Source of the DNA: Paenibacillus sp. FSL H8-0537
Lineage (GTDB): Bacteria; Bacillota; Bacilli; Paenibacillales; Paenibacillaceae
Direction of reading: 5' to 3'
Assembly (NCBI RefSeq): GCF_038051995.1
Contig: NZ_CP150290.1
Location: 5,012,001-5,076,000 of the forward strand
Length of the DNA stretch: 64,000 bases
Position 1 is the stretch's first letter. Each line of letters starts with the position of its first letter. Positions 44,854 to 53,494 of this stretch are shown here, one piece after another. Both the position numbers and the translations under genes were made by a program. A model generated the notes under the pieces. The model saw only the letters and a program-made list of their open reading frames with translations, made no database searches and was not told where the DNA came from.

Positions 44854-45804
44854 CTACACCTTGCGCTCAGACAGCTTGGCGAGCAGCTGTTCGTGGCTCT
44901 GTTCGATTTCCTCCGGTGTACATGCTGCTTTTAATTCATATACCTTCACAGGGGCTGCCTCGATGATAGGAAGGAAGCGATCGAAATAGTTCATATCGCC
45001 GCTGTGTACATACGGACACCAGTGATCAGACAACCCGACCGTCTCATGAATATGGATACCGACCACATTGTCCTTAATGGCTTCCATATCCCGTGCATTA
45101 TCGTACAAGCCCATACGCTCCATCATCATGCCGTGGCCGAAATCGTACCACAAGCCGACCGGGGCGCCCTTCAGCCGATCAAACACCGATTTCGCCTCGC
45201 GCAGCGTTGGCATCTGATAACACCGCGAACGCGTCTCGATGCCAATCGATACGTCCCAGCCCTTAGCCGCGATCTGGTCGCAAATATCCTCCAGACTATC
45301 GCCAATGCGCTGCAGGTAATGTTCCGACAACGATTCCCTGCGCTCCAGCATCTCATTCCACAGCTTTAAATAAGCGGAGGATTCCGGACCTTGATCGTGG
45401 TAAATTTTTTTAAGCTCATTATCGATGTTATAGTCGAACGGCACCTCTCCCGGATGCACGACAACCGCCTTCGCCCCATAGCGATTCGCATATTCCGCCG
45501 AACGAATCAGCAGCTCGATTGCACGCTGCCGCTTTTCCTCGTCTTCAAAGCCAAGCAGCACAGAATCGGTACCATAGTCGGGATCAGCAACATGCGGAAA
45601 CGTATTGTGGACACTCGATACTCCGATTTCTCCCCGTTCAATCATGGGCTCGATCGTCTTCAGCAGCTCCTGTGTAACGTTATAGTTCAGCTCCACGTAG
45701 CGAAAGCCGAGTTCCCGAATTTCATCGATCATGCTGCTGCCGACATCATGACGTTTAATATTCCAGCATGTCGAGAACGAATATTGACCTTTATCCTTTC
45801 CCAT
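44854..45804 (-). CDS. Sugar phosphate isomerase/epimerase (TIM-barrel, AP endonuclease family 2 fold)
   Basis: A 316-residue xylose-isomerase-like barrel. Metal-site marks: AVVVHPGEVPFDYN, IGIETRSRCYQMPTL, LWYDFGHG and VVGIHIHETVG. Such enzymes isomerise or epimerise sugars, inositols or keto-acids with a divalent metal. The context in a sugar importer operon suggests a step after hydrolysis or lysis of the imported oligomer. Confidence 0.87.
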   Translation of the reverse strand: MGKDKGQYSFSTCWNIKRHDVGSSMIDEIRELGFRYVELNYNVTQELLKTIEPMIERGEIGVSSVHNTFPHVADPDYGTDSVLLGFEDEEKRQRAIELLIRSAEYANRYGAKAVVVHPGEVPFDYNIDNELKKIYHDQGPESSAYLKLWNEMLERRESLSEHYLQRIGDSLEDICDQIAAKGWDVSIGIETRSRCYQMPTLREAKSVFDRLKGAPVGLWYDFGHGMMMERMGLYDNARDMEAIKDNVVGIHIHETVGLSDHWCPYVHSGDMNYFDRFLPIIEAAPVKVYELKAACTPEEIEQSHEQLLAKLSERKV

Positions 45805-45830
45805 AAGCTCCTCCTGAAATATAAATTCGT

Positions 45831-46706
45831 TTAACCTTTGACCGCCCCAAGCATGACACCGCTAACGAAATACCGCTGCAGCCACGGATAGACAATCATA
45901 ATTGGCACAGTTGCGAAAATAACGCTGGCCGCCTTCAAGCTTTCCGGCTGCAGCTTCGCCTGTCCAGTTGCTCCCTCCATTACGAGCAGTTCGCTGACCA
46001 TGTTGTTTTGAACCAGCTGATAAAGCTTTAATTGCAGCGGATACATCTCCGGGCTCGTAATATACATAAGCGTATCCGTAAAACCGTTCCAGCGCCCTAC
46101 TGCATAAAACAAGCTTAGTGTAGCAATAACAGGCATCGAAAGAGGCACGATAATGCTAACCAAAGTGCGCAGGTAAGAGCTTCCGTCAATCTCTGCTGAC
46201 TCCTCCAGCGAATCGGGAATATTTTGAAAAAACGTAATTAAAATAATCATATAAAACGGACTAATGAGACCTGGCAGCATAAGCGCCCACATCGAATCGA
46301 GCAAGCCTAAATTACGAACGAGCATATACTCCGGAATAAGTCCACCGCTGAAAAACATCGTAATGATAATAACGAACATGACAAGCTTGCGTCCCTTTAA
46401 TTTCGTTTTGGCAAGCGGATAAGCCGCCGCAATCGTCATGACCATGCACATGATTGTAAATAATACCGTCAGTATAACGGTAAAACCGAGTGAACGAATC
46501 ATCGATTGATCTGAAAACACCTTGCTGTAGGCATCCCAGTTCATTTCGACAGGAAAAAGGCTGACCTCGCCAGACATGATGGAACGTGTTGAGCTTAACG
46601 AAATGGCAATTATATGAAGAAACGGAGTCAAACATAGCAGCACGAATAATAAAATAGCGATCGTATTGACAATATCAAAGGATCGGCTGGCTTGTTGATC
46701 TTTCAT
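45831..46706 (-). CDS. Lpl-type sugar ABC permease (LplC/YtcP class)
   Basis: Permease of 291 residues, six spans, from ATG 46706 (AAAGGAGCGATATGAC); an ATG at 46736 lacks a site. Coupling motif DSLEESAEIDGSSYLRTLVSIIVPLSMPV and the ending ...VSGVMLGAVKG, typical of the LplC/YtcP class used for complex polysaccharide oligomers in Paenibacillus. No ATPase is encoded here. Confidence 0.94.
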   Translation of the reverse strand: MKDQQASRSFDIVNTIAILLFVLLCLTPFLHIIAISLSSTRSIMSGEVSLFPVEMNWDAYSKVFSDQSMIRSLGFTVILTVLFTIMCMVMTIAAAYPLAKTKLKGRKLVMFVIIITMFFSGGLIPEYMLVRNLGLLDSMWALMLPGLISPFYMIILITFFQNIPDSLEESAEIDGSSYLRTLVSIIVPLSMPVIATLSLFYAVGRWNGFTDTLMYITSPEMYPLQLKLYQLVQNNMVSELLVMEGATGQAKLQPESLKAASVIFATVPIMIVYPWLQRYFVSGVMLGAVKG

Positions 46707-46762
46707 GTCATATCGCTCCTTTCTAATCTGAATCAAAATAAAAGTTTATAAATTCTTATATT

Positions 46763-47665
46763 TTAAATGATGCTTTGGTCTGCCAGTTTTTTCGATAAGT
46801 AGTTGGCGCCTAATACAAACACAAGCCCGACAACTGCCTGGAACAAGCCGACGACCGTAGCAAGCGTATATTGTCCAGATTCAATGCCGATACGGTATAC
46901 GAAGGTGCTGAGCACATCCGAATAATCCCGTACAGCGGTATTACCAATAATATAAGGACGTTCAAATCCGATGGCGATCATATTGCCCACGTTAATAATA
47001 AGGAGGGTAACAATGGTCGGCTTCAAGGATGGCAGCGTAATGCTCCAAATTTTTCTCAGTCTGCCCGCTCCGTCAACGTCAGCCGCCTCGAACAACTCCC
47101 TATTGATACCTGTAAGAGCTGCCAAATAAATGATCGTACCCCAGCCAGCACTTTGCCATACGCCGACGATCAAATACGTAATTAACCAATCGTTTTTGTC
47201 AGTAAGAAAAGGAATCGCTTCAAAGCCTAGCGAAGTTATGAAATTGTTTACCATACCGGATTGAGTACCAAACACTTGGTAGACGATCCCGCCGATAATA
47301 ACCCACGAAATAAAATGCGGAATGTACAAAATCGTTTGTGAAATCTTTTTGAACCAAGCCGTTTTGAGCTCATACAGCATAATTGCGATAAACAACGGAG
47401 CTGGGAAAGATACAAGAAGGTCCAAGAAATTAAGCATGAGCGTATTGCGCAGCGTCTTGTAAAAGTCCGCCATTGCGAATACTTCCTTGAAAGCATCAAG
47501 CCCTATCCACTTAGAACCATTAATACCTTGGAAAAAGTTGAAATCCTTAAATGCGATAATGATGCCATACATCGGCCCGTATTTGAAAATTAAGAAATAA
47601 GCAACCGGTAAAATAAGCAGCATATATAATTGCCAGTATCTGCGTAAATACACGCTCATGTTCAA
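46763..47665 (-). CDS. Lpl-type sugar ABC permease (LplB class)
   Basis: Permease of 300 residues with the LplB-class N-terminus RYWQLYMLLILPVAYFLIFKYGPMYGIIIAFKDF (in parts) and coupling motif ELFEAADVDGAGRLRKIWSITLPSLKPT. The TTG at 47665 is nine bases from AGGAG; the ATG at 47659 is the alternative. Separated from the binding-protein gene by a GC-rich stem-loop. Confidence 0.94.
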   Translation of the reverse strand: MNMSVYLRRYWQLYMLLILPVAYFLIFKYGPMYGIIIAFKDFNFFQGINGSKWIGLDAFKEVFAMADFYKTLRNTLMLNFLDLLVSFPAPLFIAIMLYELKTAWFKKISQTILYIPHFISWVIIGGIVYQVFGTQSGMVNNFITSLGFEAIPFLTDKNDWLITYLIVGVWQSAGWGTIIYLAALTGINRELFEAADVDGAGRLRKIWSITLPSLKPTIVTLLIINVGNMIAIGFERPYIIGNTAVRDYSDVLSTFVYRIGIESGQYTLATVVGLFQAVVGLVFVLGANYLSKKLADQSII

Positions 47666-47694
47666 TATTATCCACTCCTATCTGCTAACGATTA

Positions 47695-47738
47695 AGCTCG
47701 GGGACGGGACTTTAGAAATATCCATCGTCCCCGAGCTG
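47695..47738 (-). other. Stem-loop between binding-protein and permease genes
   Basis: A perfect 12-base-pair stem, AGCTCGGGGACG with CGTCCCCGAGCT, and a 20-base loop, without a T tail. This is the usual place for an RNA-stabilising structure that keeps binding-protein message above permease message. Confidence 0.75.
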
Positions 47739-47757
47739 CTTATTGCAGGCGTTCTAT

Positions 47758-49365
47758 TTATTTCATAGCCTCATAAGCTTTCGTGCGTTCATCCAAAATC
47801 GCTTGACCGCCGGCTGCCATATAATCCTTCATAATCGATTCAAATGTGCTTTCGAATTGATCCGGCTTCACCATCGTTGTTTTTACGACAATTTCATTGA
47901 ACTTGTCACGCAGCGCCGCACCATATTTGGCTTGGGCTTCAATCGGATGGTCGAACAAGACAGGCTTAATGGTATCCGATCTAGAAATCGTCAGTGCTTT
48001 GCGAGTTTCTTCTTGGAATTTCTCAGGCATCCCTTGAACATAAGCTTCAACGTTGCGCTCTGAATCGCCCAGCTGCTTTCCGTTGGAGATAATGGCCATG
48101 TCACCGCCGTTGTATACACGGTTTTTCACATCTGTAGCAGCATCTTCATTCAATACCGGGATACCATCCTTTAGTGTGTAATTTTCGCCTGCTACGCCGT
48201 TTTGAATGGTGAGCAGATTATCTCCCGAAGCCATCCAATCCAAGTACTTGATTGCTTCTACTGCATGTTTGCTGCTCTTTGGAACCATGAGATACATGCC
48301 GACTGGCGCATATTCCGGCTTCGGATGCTTACCCTCAGAATTGGTATACACATCAACGGAAGACAGCTTCGCGTCTGGAATGTTCGTTTGCAGCGTCGAG
48401 TATAAGCCATCTGGGTAGAATGGGTTCATATCATCTTCGCTGAAGAAACCGACCAAGCCCTTAGACGCATCCTCATTCAATTTCTTCTTGTCTTCATCAA
48501 GGCTAAAGTCTTTGCTCATTAGTCCTTCGTTATAAAGCTTATTCATGAATTTCAAGCCGTCTTTGAATCCAGGAAGCAGGATCGGAAAGTCATTTGATCC
48601 GAGCTGCTGGATCTGCGTGTAGCGCTGTTCGTCAGTGACAGGTTGAATGAAGGACCATAGGAGCGGCTCATATTGAGCAGATGCTAGTGCCATACCGAGC
48701 GGAATAACTTTGCCGCCCGTTTGACCCGGATCTTTTTCTTTAAACGCTTTCAAAGTCGTGTAAAGCTCATCTGTCGTTTGCGGCACAGGCAGGCCTAGCT
48801 TGTCGAGCCAGTCTTGACGAACGAAAGATGCATATTTCCCCAAATGCGAACGCTTCGCTGGCAATGCAAATTGCTGGCCTTTAAAGTTTCCGTAAGCCAA
48901 TGTTTCTTCACCTAGGAATTTTTTGAGGTTTGGACCATGCTGATCAAGCAGCTCGCCAAGGTCAGTCAAACCGCCTTGCTCAGCGTAACGGTAAAAAGTA
49001 CCCGAATCATATGTGAATACGATATCCGGAACATCACTTCCACTCGCCATTAAAACGTTAAGCTTCTGAATTTCCTCCGAGCGTGGAATCGGAACAAATT
49101 GAACATCAATATTATTTGGCGTGCCGAAATTGTCCTGTACGTATTTTGTTAAATAGTTATTTGTAATAGTCAAACCGGATGGGGTATTGCCCCGATCGAA
49201 TACTTCCACCTTAAGTGTAACTTTCTTACCGGAAGTCGCTTCGCCCCCTGCTGCTTCGTTACCCTTTTCATTGTTGCTGCCGCATGCACCAAGAATCATC
49301 GTACCTGCAAGCGTAAGTGCTAACAAAACGCTGGCTTTCTTTTTCCCCTTCACAACTTTCATCAT
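47758..49365 (-). CDS. Lpl-type extracellular substrate-binding lipoprotein
   Basis: A 535-residue binding protein from ATG 49365 (GAGGGG nine bases upstream). Signal with lipobox ILGACGSN, then DVQFVPIPRSEEIQKLNVLMASGSDVPDIVFTYD-type sequence (in parts) and YAPVGMYLMVPKSSKHAVEAIKYLDWMASG, features of the large LplA class. It captures an oligosaccharide of unknown kind. First gene of a six-gene operon; the YesN-type regulator upstream is the probable activator. Confidence 0.94.
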   Translation of the reverse strand: MMKVVKGKKKASVLLALTLAGTMILGACGSNNEKGNEAAGGEATSGKKVTLKVEVFDRGNTPSGLTITNNYLTKYVQDNFGTPNNIDVQFVPIPRSEEIQKLNVLMASGSDVPDIVFTYDSGTFYRYAEQGGLTDLGELLDQHGPNLKKFLGEETLAYGNFKGQQFALPAKRSHLGKYASFVRQDWLDKLGLPVPQTTDELYTTLKAFKEKDPGQTGGKVIPLGMALASAQYEPLLWSFIQPVTDEQRYTQIQQLGSNDFPILLPGFKDGLKFMNKLYNEGLMSKDFSLDEDKKKLNEDASKGLVGFFSEDDMNPFYPDGLYSTLQTNIPDAKLSSVDVYTNSEGKHPKPEYAPVGMYLMVPKSSKHAVEAIKYLDWMASGDNLLTIQNGVAGENYTLKDGIPVLNEDAATDVKNRVYNGGDMAIISNGKQLGDSERNVEAYVQGMPEKFQEETRKALTISRSDTIKPVLFDHPIEAQAKYGAALRDKFNEIVVKTTMVKPDQFESTFESIMKDYMAAGGQAILDERTKAYEAMK

Positions 49366-49685
49366 TTGATTCAACCCCTCTTTCTTTTCCTTTATTTTGC
49401 TACCTTCACTCGATTATTAACCGAAAAAATGAAGCACATTTGAACGCGCTTTCAATCGTCGCTTGCTAACCGTGATTAGGAAGTGGCCTCAGTATGACAC
49501 GGTATATAGTACGCTTGCAATAAACCAGTTTCGGAGCGGCAAACCGTTACGCCGAACCCTTGCCCAGTAAGGCTTTTGACGAGTAGAATAGATCATTTTC
49601 CCGATATAAACCGTTTTCCATAAACGCCGAAAAAGCCCGTCATAAAGCCATTTCCGAGGATAAACTCTATTCGTGCTAAACAAAT
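49366..49685. other. Regulatory gap with cre-like box
   Basis: It holds the promoter region of the Lpl-type operon. TGAACGCGCTTTCA at 49441-49454 matches the cre consensus except for one base and is nearly a perfect palindrome with its flanks. The remaining 200 bases (to 49685) show nothing I can assign. Confidence 0.55.
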
Positions 49686-49735
49686 AGAAGCAGCCGCTCG
49701 AACATGCTTTCCTGTTCGAACTGCTGCTTCTACAA
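49686..49735. terminator. Long hairpin downstream of the YesN-type regulator
   Basis: GTAGAAGCAGC-AGTTCGAACAG and CTGTTCGAAC... arms: AGAAGCAGCCGCTCGAAC pairs with GTTCGAACTGCTGCTTCT around GCTTTCC-type loop. Tail TATTTG on the minus strand is only moderately T-rich. Confidence 0.65.
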
Positions 49736-49797
49736 AAAACTCATCTATTCATATTTACGTGTGATTGATGAGCTAAACGACTATTTCTCTGCACACA

Positions 49798-52032
49798 TTA
49801 GTTCAGAGCTGAAGGACGCATTTTAAGCTTTCGGAATTCGCCTGGCGTTACACCGGTTATTCGTTTGAATACCCGGCCGAAGGTAATGGAGTTCGCATAG
49901 CCAACCTGGAGTGCAATCCCTTGAATTGTCTCATCGGTATTCACCAGCAAGCGCTCTGCTTGCTGCATGCGAAGCTGAACAAGAAAATCAACAAACTTCA
50001 TATCGTACTCCAGCTTGAACAGGTAGCTTGCATATTTGCCCGATATTTGAAAGCGGTCGCTCAAATGATTGAGGGACAGATCGGGATCAGCGAAGTTTTC
50101 CTGAATGTACGCCTTCATATCCGTTATCATCGTTTTGTAGCTTTTCGTCTCACTCATGGCCACATAAGCATCGTAGAGATCAGCCAAATATTCTAGCAGC
50201 AGTTCCTTCATTTCTAACAAAGTCGAGGCTGTCTTTAGTTTGGCAAGCAGCGCAGATGTGCGTTCACCTTCCAAACATTCATTCAGTGATTCTGATAAAT
50301 CCTTCAGCTCGCGACTCAGCATTTGCATGAAGAGCTGCATAAGCGAATGAATATCTTCATCTTTGATCGCTTCCGTACTGAGTCGTTTGAACAATTGCTC
50401 TAAAGTATTGCGCCAGCTTTCATTCGTCAGCCTGAATTCCTGTAAACAATCGGTACACATTTGGATGTAATTGAACGTACCGTGCTGCCTTCCCTGCGGA
50501 ATATCACCGCTGAACGTAATCGCATCGGTTCCGATGCAGAGCTGATATTCCATACCGGTAAGGGCATCGCGGTAGGATTGTCCGATTCGGCTCCATTCGT
50601 TTACGATTGAACCAATCCCAATCGATAATTTAAACCGTAAATGCTCCCCTACCCATTGCCGCGCAACGACAGCAGAAGCCTGAAGCTGATCCAGCATGCG
50701 GGAATCGTCATTCGAAACCGCGAACATAAAGGTGATGAGATCCGGCGCCAGCCATTCTCCCCATCCTTGCAAGCCTTCGTTATGCGCCAACTCTTGCATG
50801 ACATTGCCGAGCGCAAATTTTAGAACATTTTGCTCATTAAGCGTGTTTTCAGACTGAAATTCATCGTAACGGTTCAGCTTCACAACCATAACAGCATACC
50901 GTCCAGCGTCCGGCAGCAAAGCCAGCTTTTGCATCCGCTCGTTCGTTTGCCCATTTTGCTCCCCGCTAATCAGCTCGTTAAAAAGCTGCCTGCGCTGAAG
51001 CATCATGCTTTCACGCTGCTTCTTTTCGTGATCCAACGACTGAACGATTAGATTTTCAAGCGCGCGGTCAATCATCGTCAGATCATCTGTCAGAACCGCT
51101 CCTCCGTCGCCGCTCCGCAGTTGCAGCGCCTGTATTCGATTCATCATTAGACGAATCGGCTTATAATTGCGGCGCGTCACCCAAATAATATAAATGATAG
51201 CCACTACAAAGGTCAGAACCGCCATAATGACCCATGCATACGAGACGACTGATACCCAACCGAGCAATTGGCCCGCTTGGATACCGCTCTTGAACGTCCA
51301 ACCTAAAGTAACCGACTGAATGGTGGTCAGTACGCTGCCTCCGTCGGACGCATCTGCGCTATTGTTCACTGGATAGATAAGCTTATCAGCCGTATCTGTA
51401 ATTCGTATGAAGGATACCTGACGACTCGTCATGTTTTCTATTATTTGCTCAATCGCGTATAAATTCACATTAATGACAAGCAAGCCTTCTTTTCCAAACG
51501 GAAAAGGAGCCCGCTTATACATTGTAATGACCCTCATTGGCTTCAGGTGTTCGTATTCACGGTATTCACGGCTTGTCGACCACCCTTGATAATCACGTTT
51601 GGCTTTCGCTTGCTGCACAAAATCACGGTCGCCAAACTCATTGAGCTCCGTTTGCCCGCTTTCCGTCAGCACCATATTGTCAGATTCCCTGTACAGGTAG
51701 ATGGACTCGATTAGATCGCTTCCCTCCCTAAGCGAGCGCAAGCTATGAACAACGGCGTATCTGACGTTTGTTTCGATCGATCCATTTAAATATCCCGCAT
51801 AGTTCGAATTTTTGACCGCCTCATTCATCACATCATACTCCACCCCGCGGATAGCTCGTTCGACACCATCCACCACATAGCCGGTAGTGACACTGTCTGC
51901 TTTTTCTGTCTCAGACCGCGATATTTCATTCACCGCAATGAACGATAAAAAAATGATCATTGACACGGTAAGCACCAAAATTGGAAAATAAGATACAAGC
52001 AACCGGAAGTACCAGTTGTTAAGCTTAAGCAT
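49798..52032 (-). CDS. Membrane-bound AraC-family sensor-regulator (YesN-like one-protein type)
   Basis: A 744-residue regulator from ATG 52032 (AGGGGGTTGAAT). N-terminal span (about 10-32), outside Cache-like sensor domain (35-270), second span (275-300), cytosolic linker, and a C-terminal AraC DNA-binding domain (last 100 residues, LSLNHLSDRFQISGKYASYLFKLEYDMKF in parts; IALQVGYANSITFGRVFKRITGVTPGEFRKL in parts). This architecture is widespread in Paenibacillus beside Lpl-type operons and lets an extracellular sugar cue act directly on DNA. It is immediately upstream of the operon it probably controls. Confidence 0.92.
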   Translation of the reverse strand: MLKLNNWYFRLLVSYFPILVLTVSMIIFLSFIAVNEISRSETEKADSVTTGYVVDGVERAIRGVEYDVMNEAVKNSNYAGYLNGSIETNVRYAVVHSLRSLREGSDLIESIYLYRESDNMVLTESGQTELNEFGDRDFVQQAKAKRDYQGWSTSREYREYEHLKPMRVITMYKRAPFPFGKEGLLVINVNLYAIEQIIENMTSRQVSFIRITDTADKLIYPVNNSADASDGGSVLTTIQSVTLGWTFKSGIQAGQLLGWVSVVSYAWVIMAVLTFVVAIIYIIWVTRRNYKPIRLMMNRIQALQLRSGDGGAVLTDDLTMIDRALENLIVQSLDHEKKQRESMMLQRRQLFNELISGEQNGQTNERMQKLALLPDAGRYAVMVVKLNRYDEFQSENTLNEQNVLKFALGNVMQELAHNEGLQGWGEWLAPDLITFMFAVSNDDSRMLDQLQASAVVARQWVGEHLRFKLSIGIGSIVNEWSRIGQSYRDALTGMEYQLCIGTDAITFSGDIPQGRQHGTFNYIQMCTDCLQEFRLTNESWRNTLEQLFKRLSTEAIKDEDIHSLMQLFMQMLSRELKDLSESLNECLEGERTSALLAKLKTASTLLEMKELLLEYLADLYDAYVAMSETKSYKTMITDMKAYIQENFADPDLSLNHLSDRFQISGKYASYLFKLEYDMKFVDFLVQLRMQQAERLLVNTDETIQGIALQVGYANSITFGRVFKRITGVTPGEFRKLKMRPSALN

Positions 52033-52207
52033 ATTCAACCCCCTACAAAGAGTGAAATTATTGTAAGCGTTACCATTTGTCGTGTATATCAAAGGTTAAG
52101 CGGTTTACTTTGTGATTCTATTGTAGCACAGCCCATCTTGAATCGAAATACTTTTCAAAAGCTGAATAATAAGTATCGTGCTGAAACATGCTTTCTACTT
52201 CATCAAA

Positions 52208-52252
52208 CCGAAAATAAGAGCAGCGGCTGACGAATCGTCGCGACTGCTCTCA
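52208..52252 (-). terminator. Terminator after the alpha/beta hydrolase gene
   Basis: On the minus strand GAGAGCAGTCGCGACG / CGTCAGCCGCTGCTC followed by TTATTTTC. The right arm shares AGCAGCGGCTGACG with a hairpin inside the leader of the same hydrolase. Confidence 0.7.
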
Positions 52253-52253
52253 T

Positions 52254-52312
52254 ATGTTCTTACTGCATCCGTTATTGTACCCCAACGCTGCCATTAAATC
52301 CAACGCATCTTA
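52254..52312 (-). pseudogene. Relic of a DUF4180 gene
   Basis: Minus-strand translation gives DALDLMAALGYNNGCSKNI and then a stop. This lines up with DALDLMASVNYHHECHKIL of the intact DUF4180 protein at 53.5-53.9 kb, and 21 of 22 bases are shared in the stretch around GGATTTAATGGC. The rest of the gene is gone. It is a remnant of a second copy on the other side of the hydrolase. Confidence 0.65.
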
Positions 52313-52335
52313 AGCGTCGTTTATAATGATTTCCG

Positions 52336-53169
52336 TCATAACGTGTGGTTAATGATAGCATCAATAATCTTATCCCATTCGCAGTGATGAATTTCATGTC
52401 CTGAGCCCTCAAGGGTAAGCAGAAAGCTGCTTGGGATCGTGTTCGCAAGTGAAATTCCATGTTCATAAGGAATAATCGGGTCCTCTGTGCCGTGTATTAT
52501 GAGCGCGGGGACATCGATTTCAGCCGTTCTAGCCAAATAGGAAAAATCGCCTGTCACCACGCTATGATTGTTAATACTCCCCATATTGCTGCTTCTTTCT
52601 ACCTCTTGTTTAGCCAACTGATATACGCGATCCGCATCGAGTGGATGCTTTGAGCCCACTAGAACTCTCCACTTACTAACTGAAAAAGAAATGACAGCTT
52701 CATCATTAGACCAGTCGATCACTTCAGAATTAGCGAAAAATTGCGCCACCTTCTCTTCCATTGGAGGAAGACCCTCTGCAAAATTGGATGTTGCAATAAG
52801 CGAGACGGTAAGCACTCTTTCGCGATGACGCAGAGCGAGTATTTGCGTTAGCATGCCTCCCATAGACATACCGACGATATGCGCTTGCTTAATACTGTAA
52901 GCATCAAGTATACCAACCGCATCATCAGCCATATCTTCAAACTTATACCCCGGCTTCCCAAGCTCGTATACGGTAGAACGCCCAACATCGCGGTTATCAA
53001 AACGAATAACAAAACGTCCAGCAGCTGCAAGGCGCTGACAAAATTCATCTTCCCACCACACCATTGACGCTTGGGCTCCCATAACGAGCAAAAGAGCTGG
53101 ATCAGCAGGGTCCCCAAAGCTTTCCGTACATATTTTAACACCGTTAATGTTTAGTAGTTGTTCACTCAT
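52336..53169 (-). CDS. Alpha/beta hydrolase related to macrolide/anthracycline esterases (EstT/RdmC-like)
   Basis: A 277-residue cytoplasmic hydrolase. Nucleophile S102 in GMSMGG, Asp in HGTEDPIIP, His in GSGHEIHH; oxyanion region LLLVMGAQASMVWW. The stretch FDNRDVGRST with DMADDAVGILDAY is shared by the branch that contains aclacinomycin methylesterase RdmC and the macrolide esterase EstT, so a drug ester or lactone is a plausible substrate. Its message starts with a 58-codon leader frame and a terminator/antiterminator switch, typical of genes induced by ribosome-binding antibiotics. Substrate assignment is inference. Confidence 0.8.
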   Translation of the reverse strand: MSEQLLNINGVKICTESFGDPADPALLLVMGAQASMVWWEDEFCQRLAAAGRFVIRFDNRDVGRSTVYELGKPGYKFEDMADDAVGILDAYSIKQAHIVGMSMGGMLTQILALRHRERVLTVSLIATSNFAEGLPPMEEKVAQFFANSEVIDWSNDEAVISFSVSKWRVLVGSKHPLDADRVYQLAKQEVERSSNMGSINNHSVVTGDFSYLARTAEIDVPALIIHGTEDPIIPYEHGISLANTIPSSFLLTLEGSGHEIHHCEWDKIIDAIINHTL

Positions 53170-53170
53170 T

Positions 53171-53347
53171 TTATAATTCCTCCATTACTAAAAATAAAAA
53201 AACACAGGCCAGCTGCCTGTGCTTCCAGTAATCGAGAATAGGAGCAGCGGCTGACGCATCGTCAACCACTACTCGCATATAACTAAATAAGGTTACCATG
53301 AGGTAAACCATTCTCCGATTACTACGCACAGAACATAGCCGTAACAC
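53171..53347 (-). CDS. 58-codon leader peptide of the hydrolase attenuator
   Basis: GTG 53347 after AAGGA (11 bases), 58 sense codons, TAA at 53173-53171, one base before the hydrolase ATG. The frame covers the antiterminator and terminator completely. N-terminal MLRLCSVRSNRRM is basic; the C-terminal part ASAAAPILDYWKHRQLA followed by a Phe/Leu/Val run is shaped by the RNA arms and T run. This is the organisation of antibiotic-resistance leader peptides in Bacillota (for example bmrB before bmrCD), where a stalled ribosome changes RNA folding. A start at a later ATG is possible. Confidence 0.7.
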   Translation of the reverse strand: MLRLCSVRSNRRMVYLMVTLFSYMRVVVDDASAAAPILDYWKHRQLACVFLFLVMEEL

Positions 53348-53367
53348 GTCTATTCCATTCCTTGTGC
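53192..53367 (-). promoter_or_regulatory. Transcription attenuator (ribosome-mediated) of the hydrolase gene
   Basis: Three mutually exclusive pairings on the minus strand. Terminator: CACAGGC/GCCTGTG (53221-53203) plus T run. Antiterminator: CTGTGC..AGTAATCGGAGAA (53331-53311) with TTCTCGATTACT..GCACAG (53238-53217), which takes the left terminator arm and encloses two hairpins (GGTTTACC/GGTAACC and a 15-bp stem at 53274-53242). Anti-antiterminator: GCACA (53367-53363) with TGTGC (53330-53326), which encloses the leader start codon. A ribosome halted within the first codons would free the antiterminator. Confidence 0.75.
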
Positions 53368-53430
53368 AGAGCTAAAAATCGAAAAATTAGTTTAGCACAC
53401 GTAACCCTCCATTCCTATAAATTGGGTTTA

Positions 53431-53460
53431 TTTTATCATACGCGTTTTTTATCTGTCAAA
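53431..53460 (-). promoter_or_regulatory. Promoter of the hydrolase leader
   Basis: Minus-strand TTGACA (about 53459-53454) and TAAAAT (about 53435-53430), 18-base spacer. It gives a leader of roughly 260 bases before the hydrolase. Confidence 0.7.
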
Positions 53461-53494
53461 TGATAGGCATGGCTGGACTTCAAGCCTTCTCTCG

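Noticed and set aside
49489..49683. Minus-strand 64-codon frame between the Lpl operon and its regulator
   Set aside because: No ribosome site, unusual composition, and it lies in the promoter region of the importer operon.
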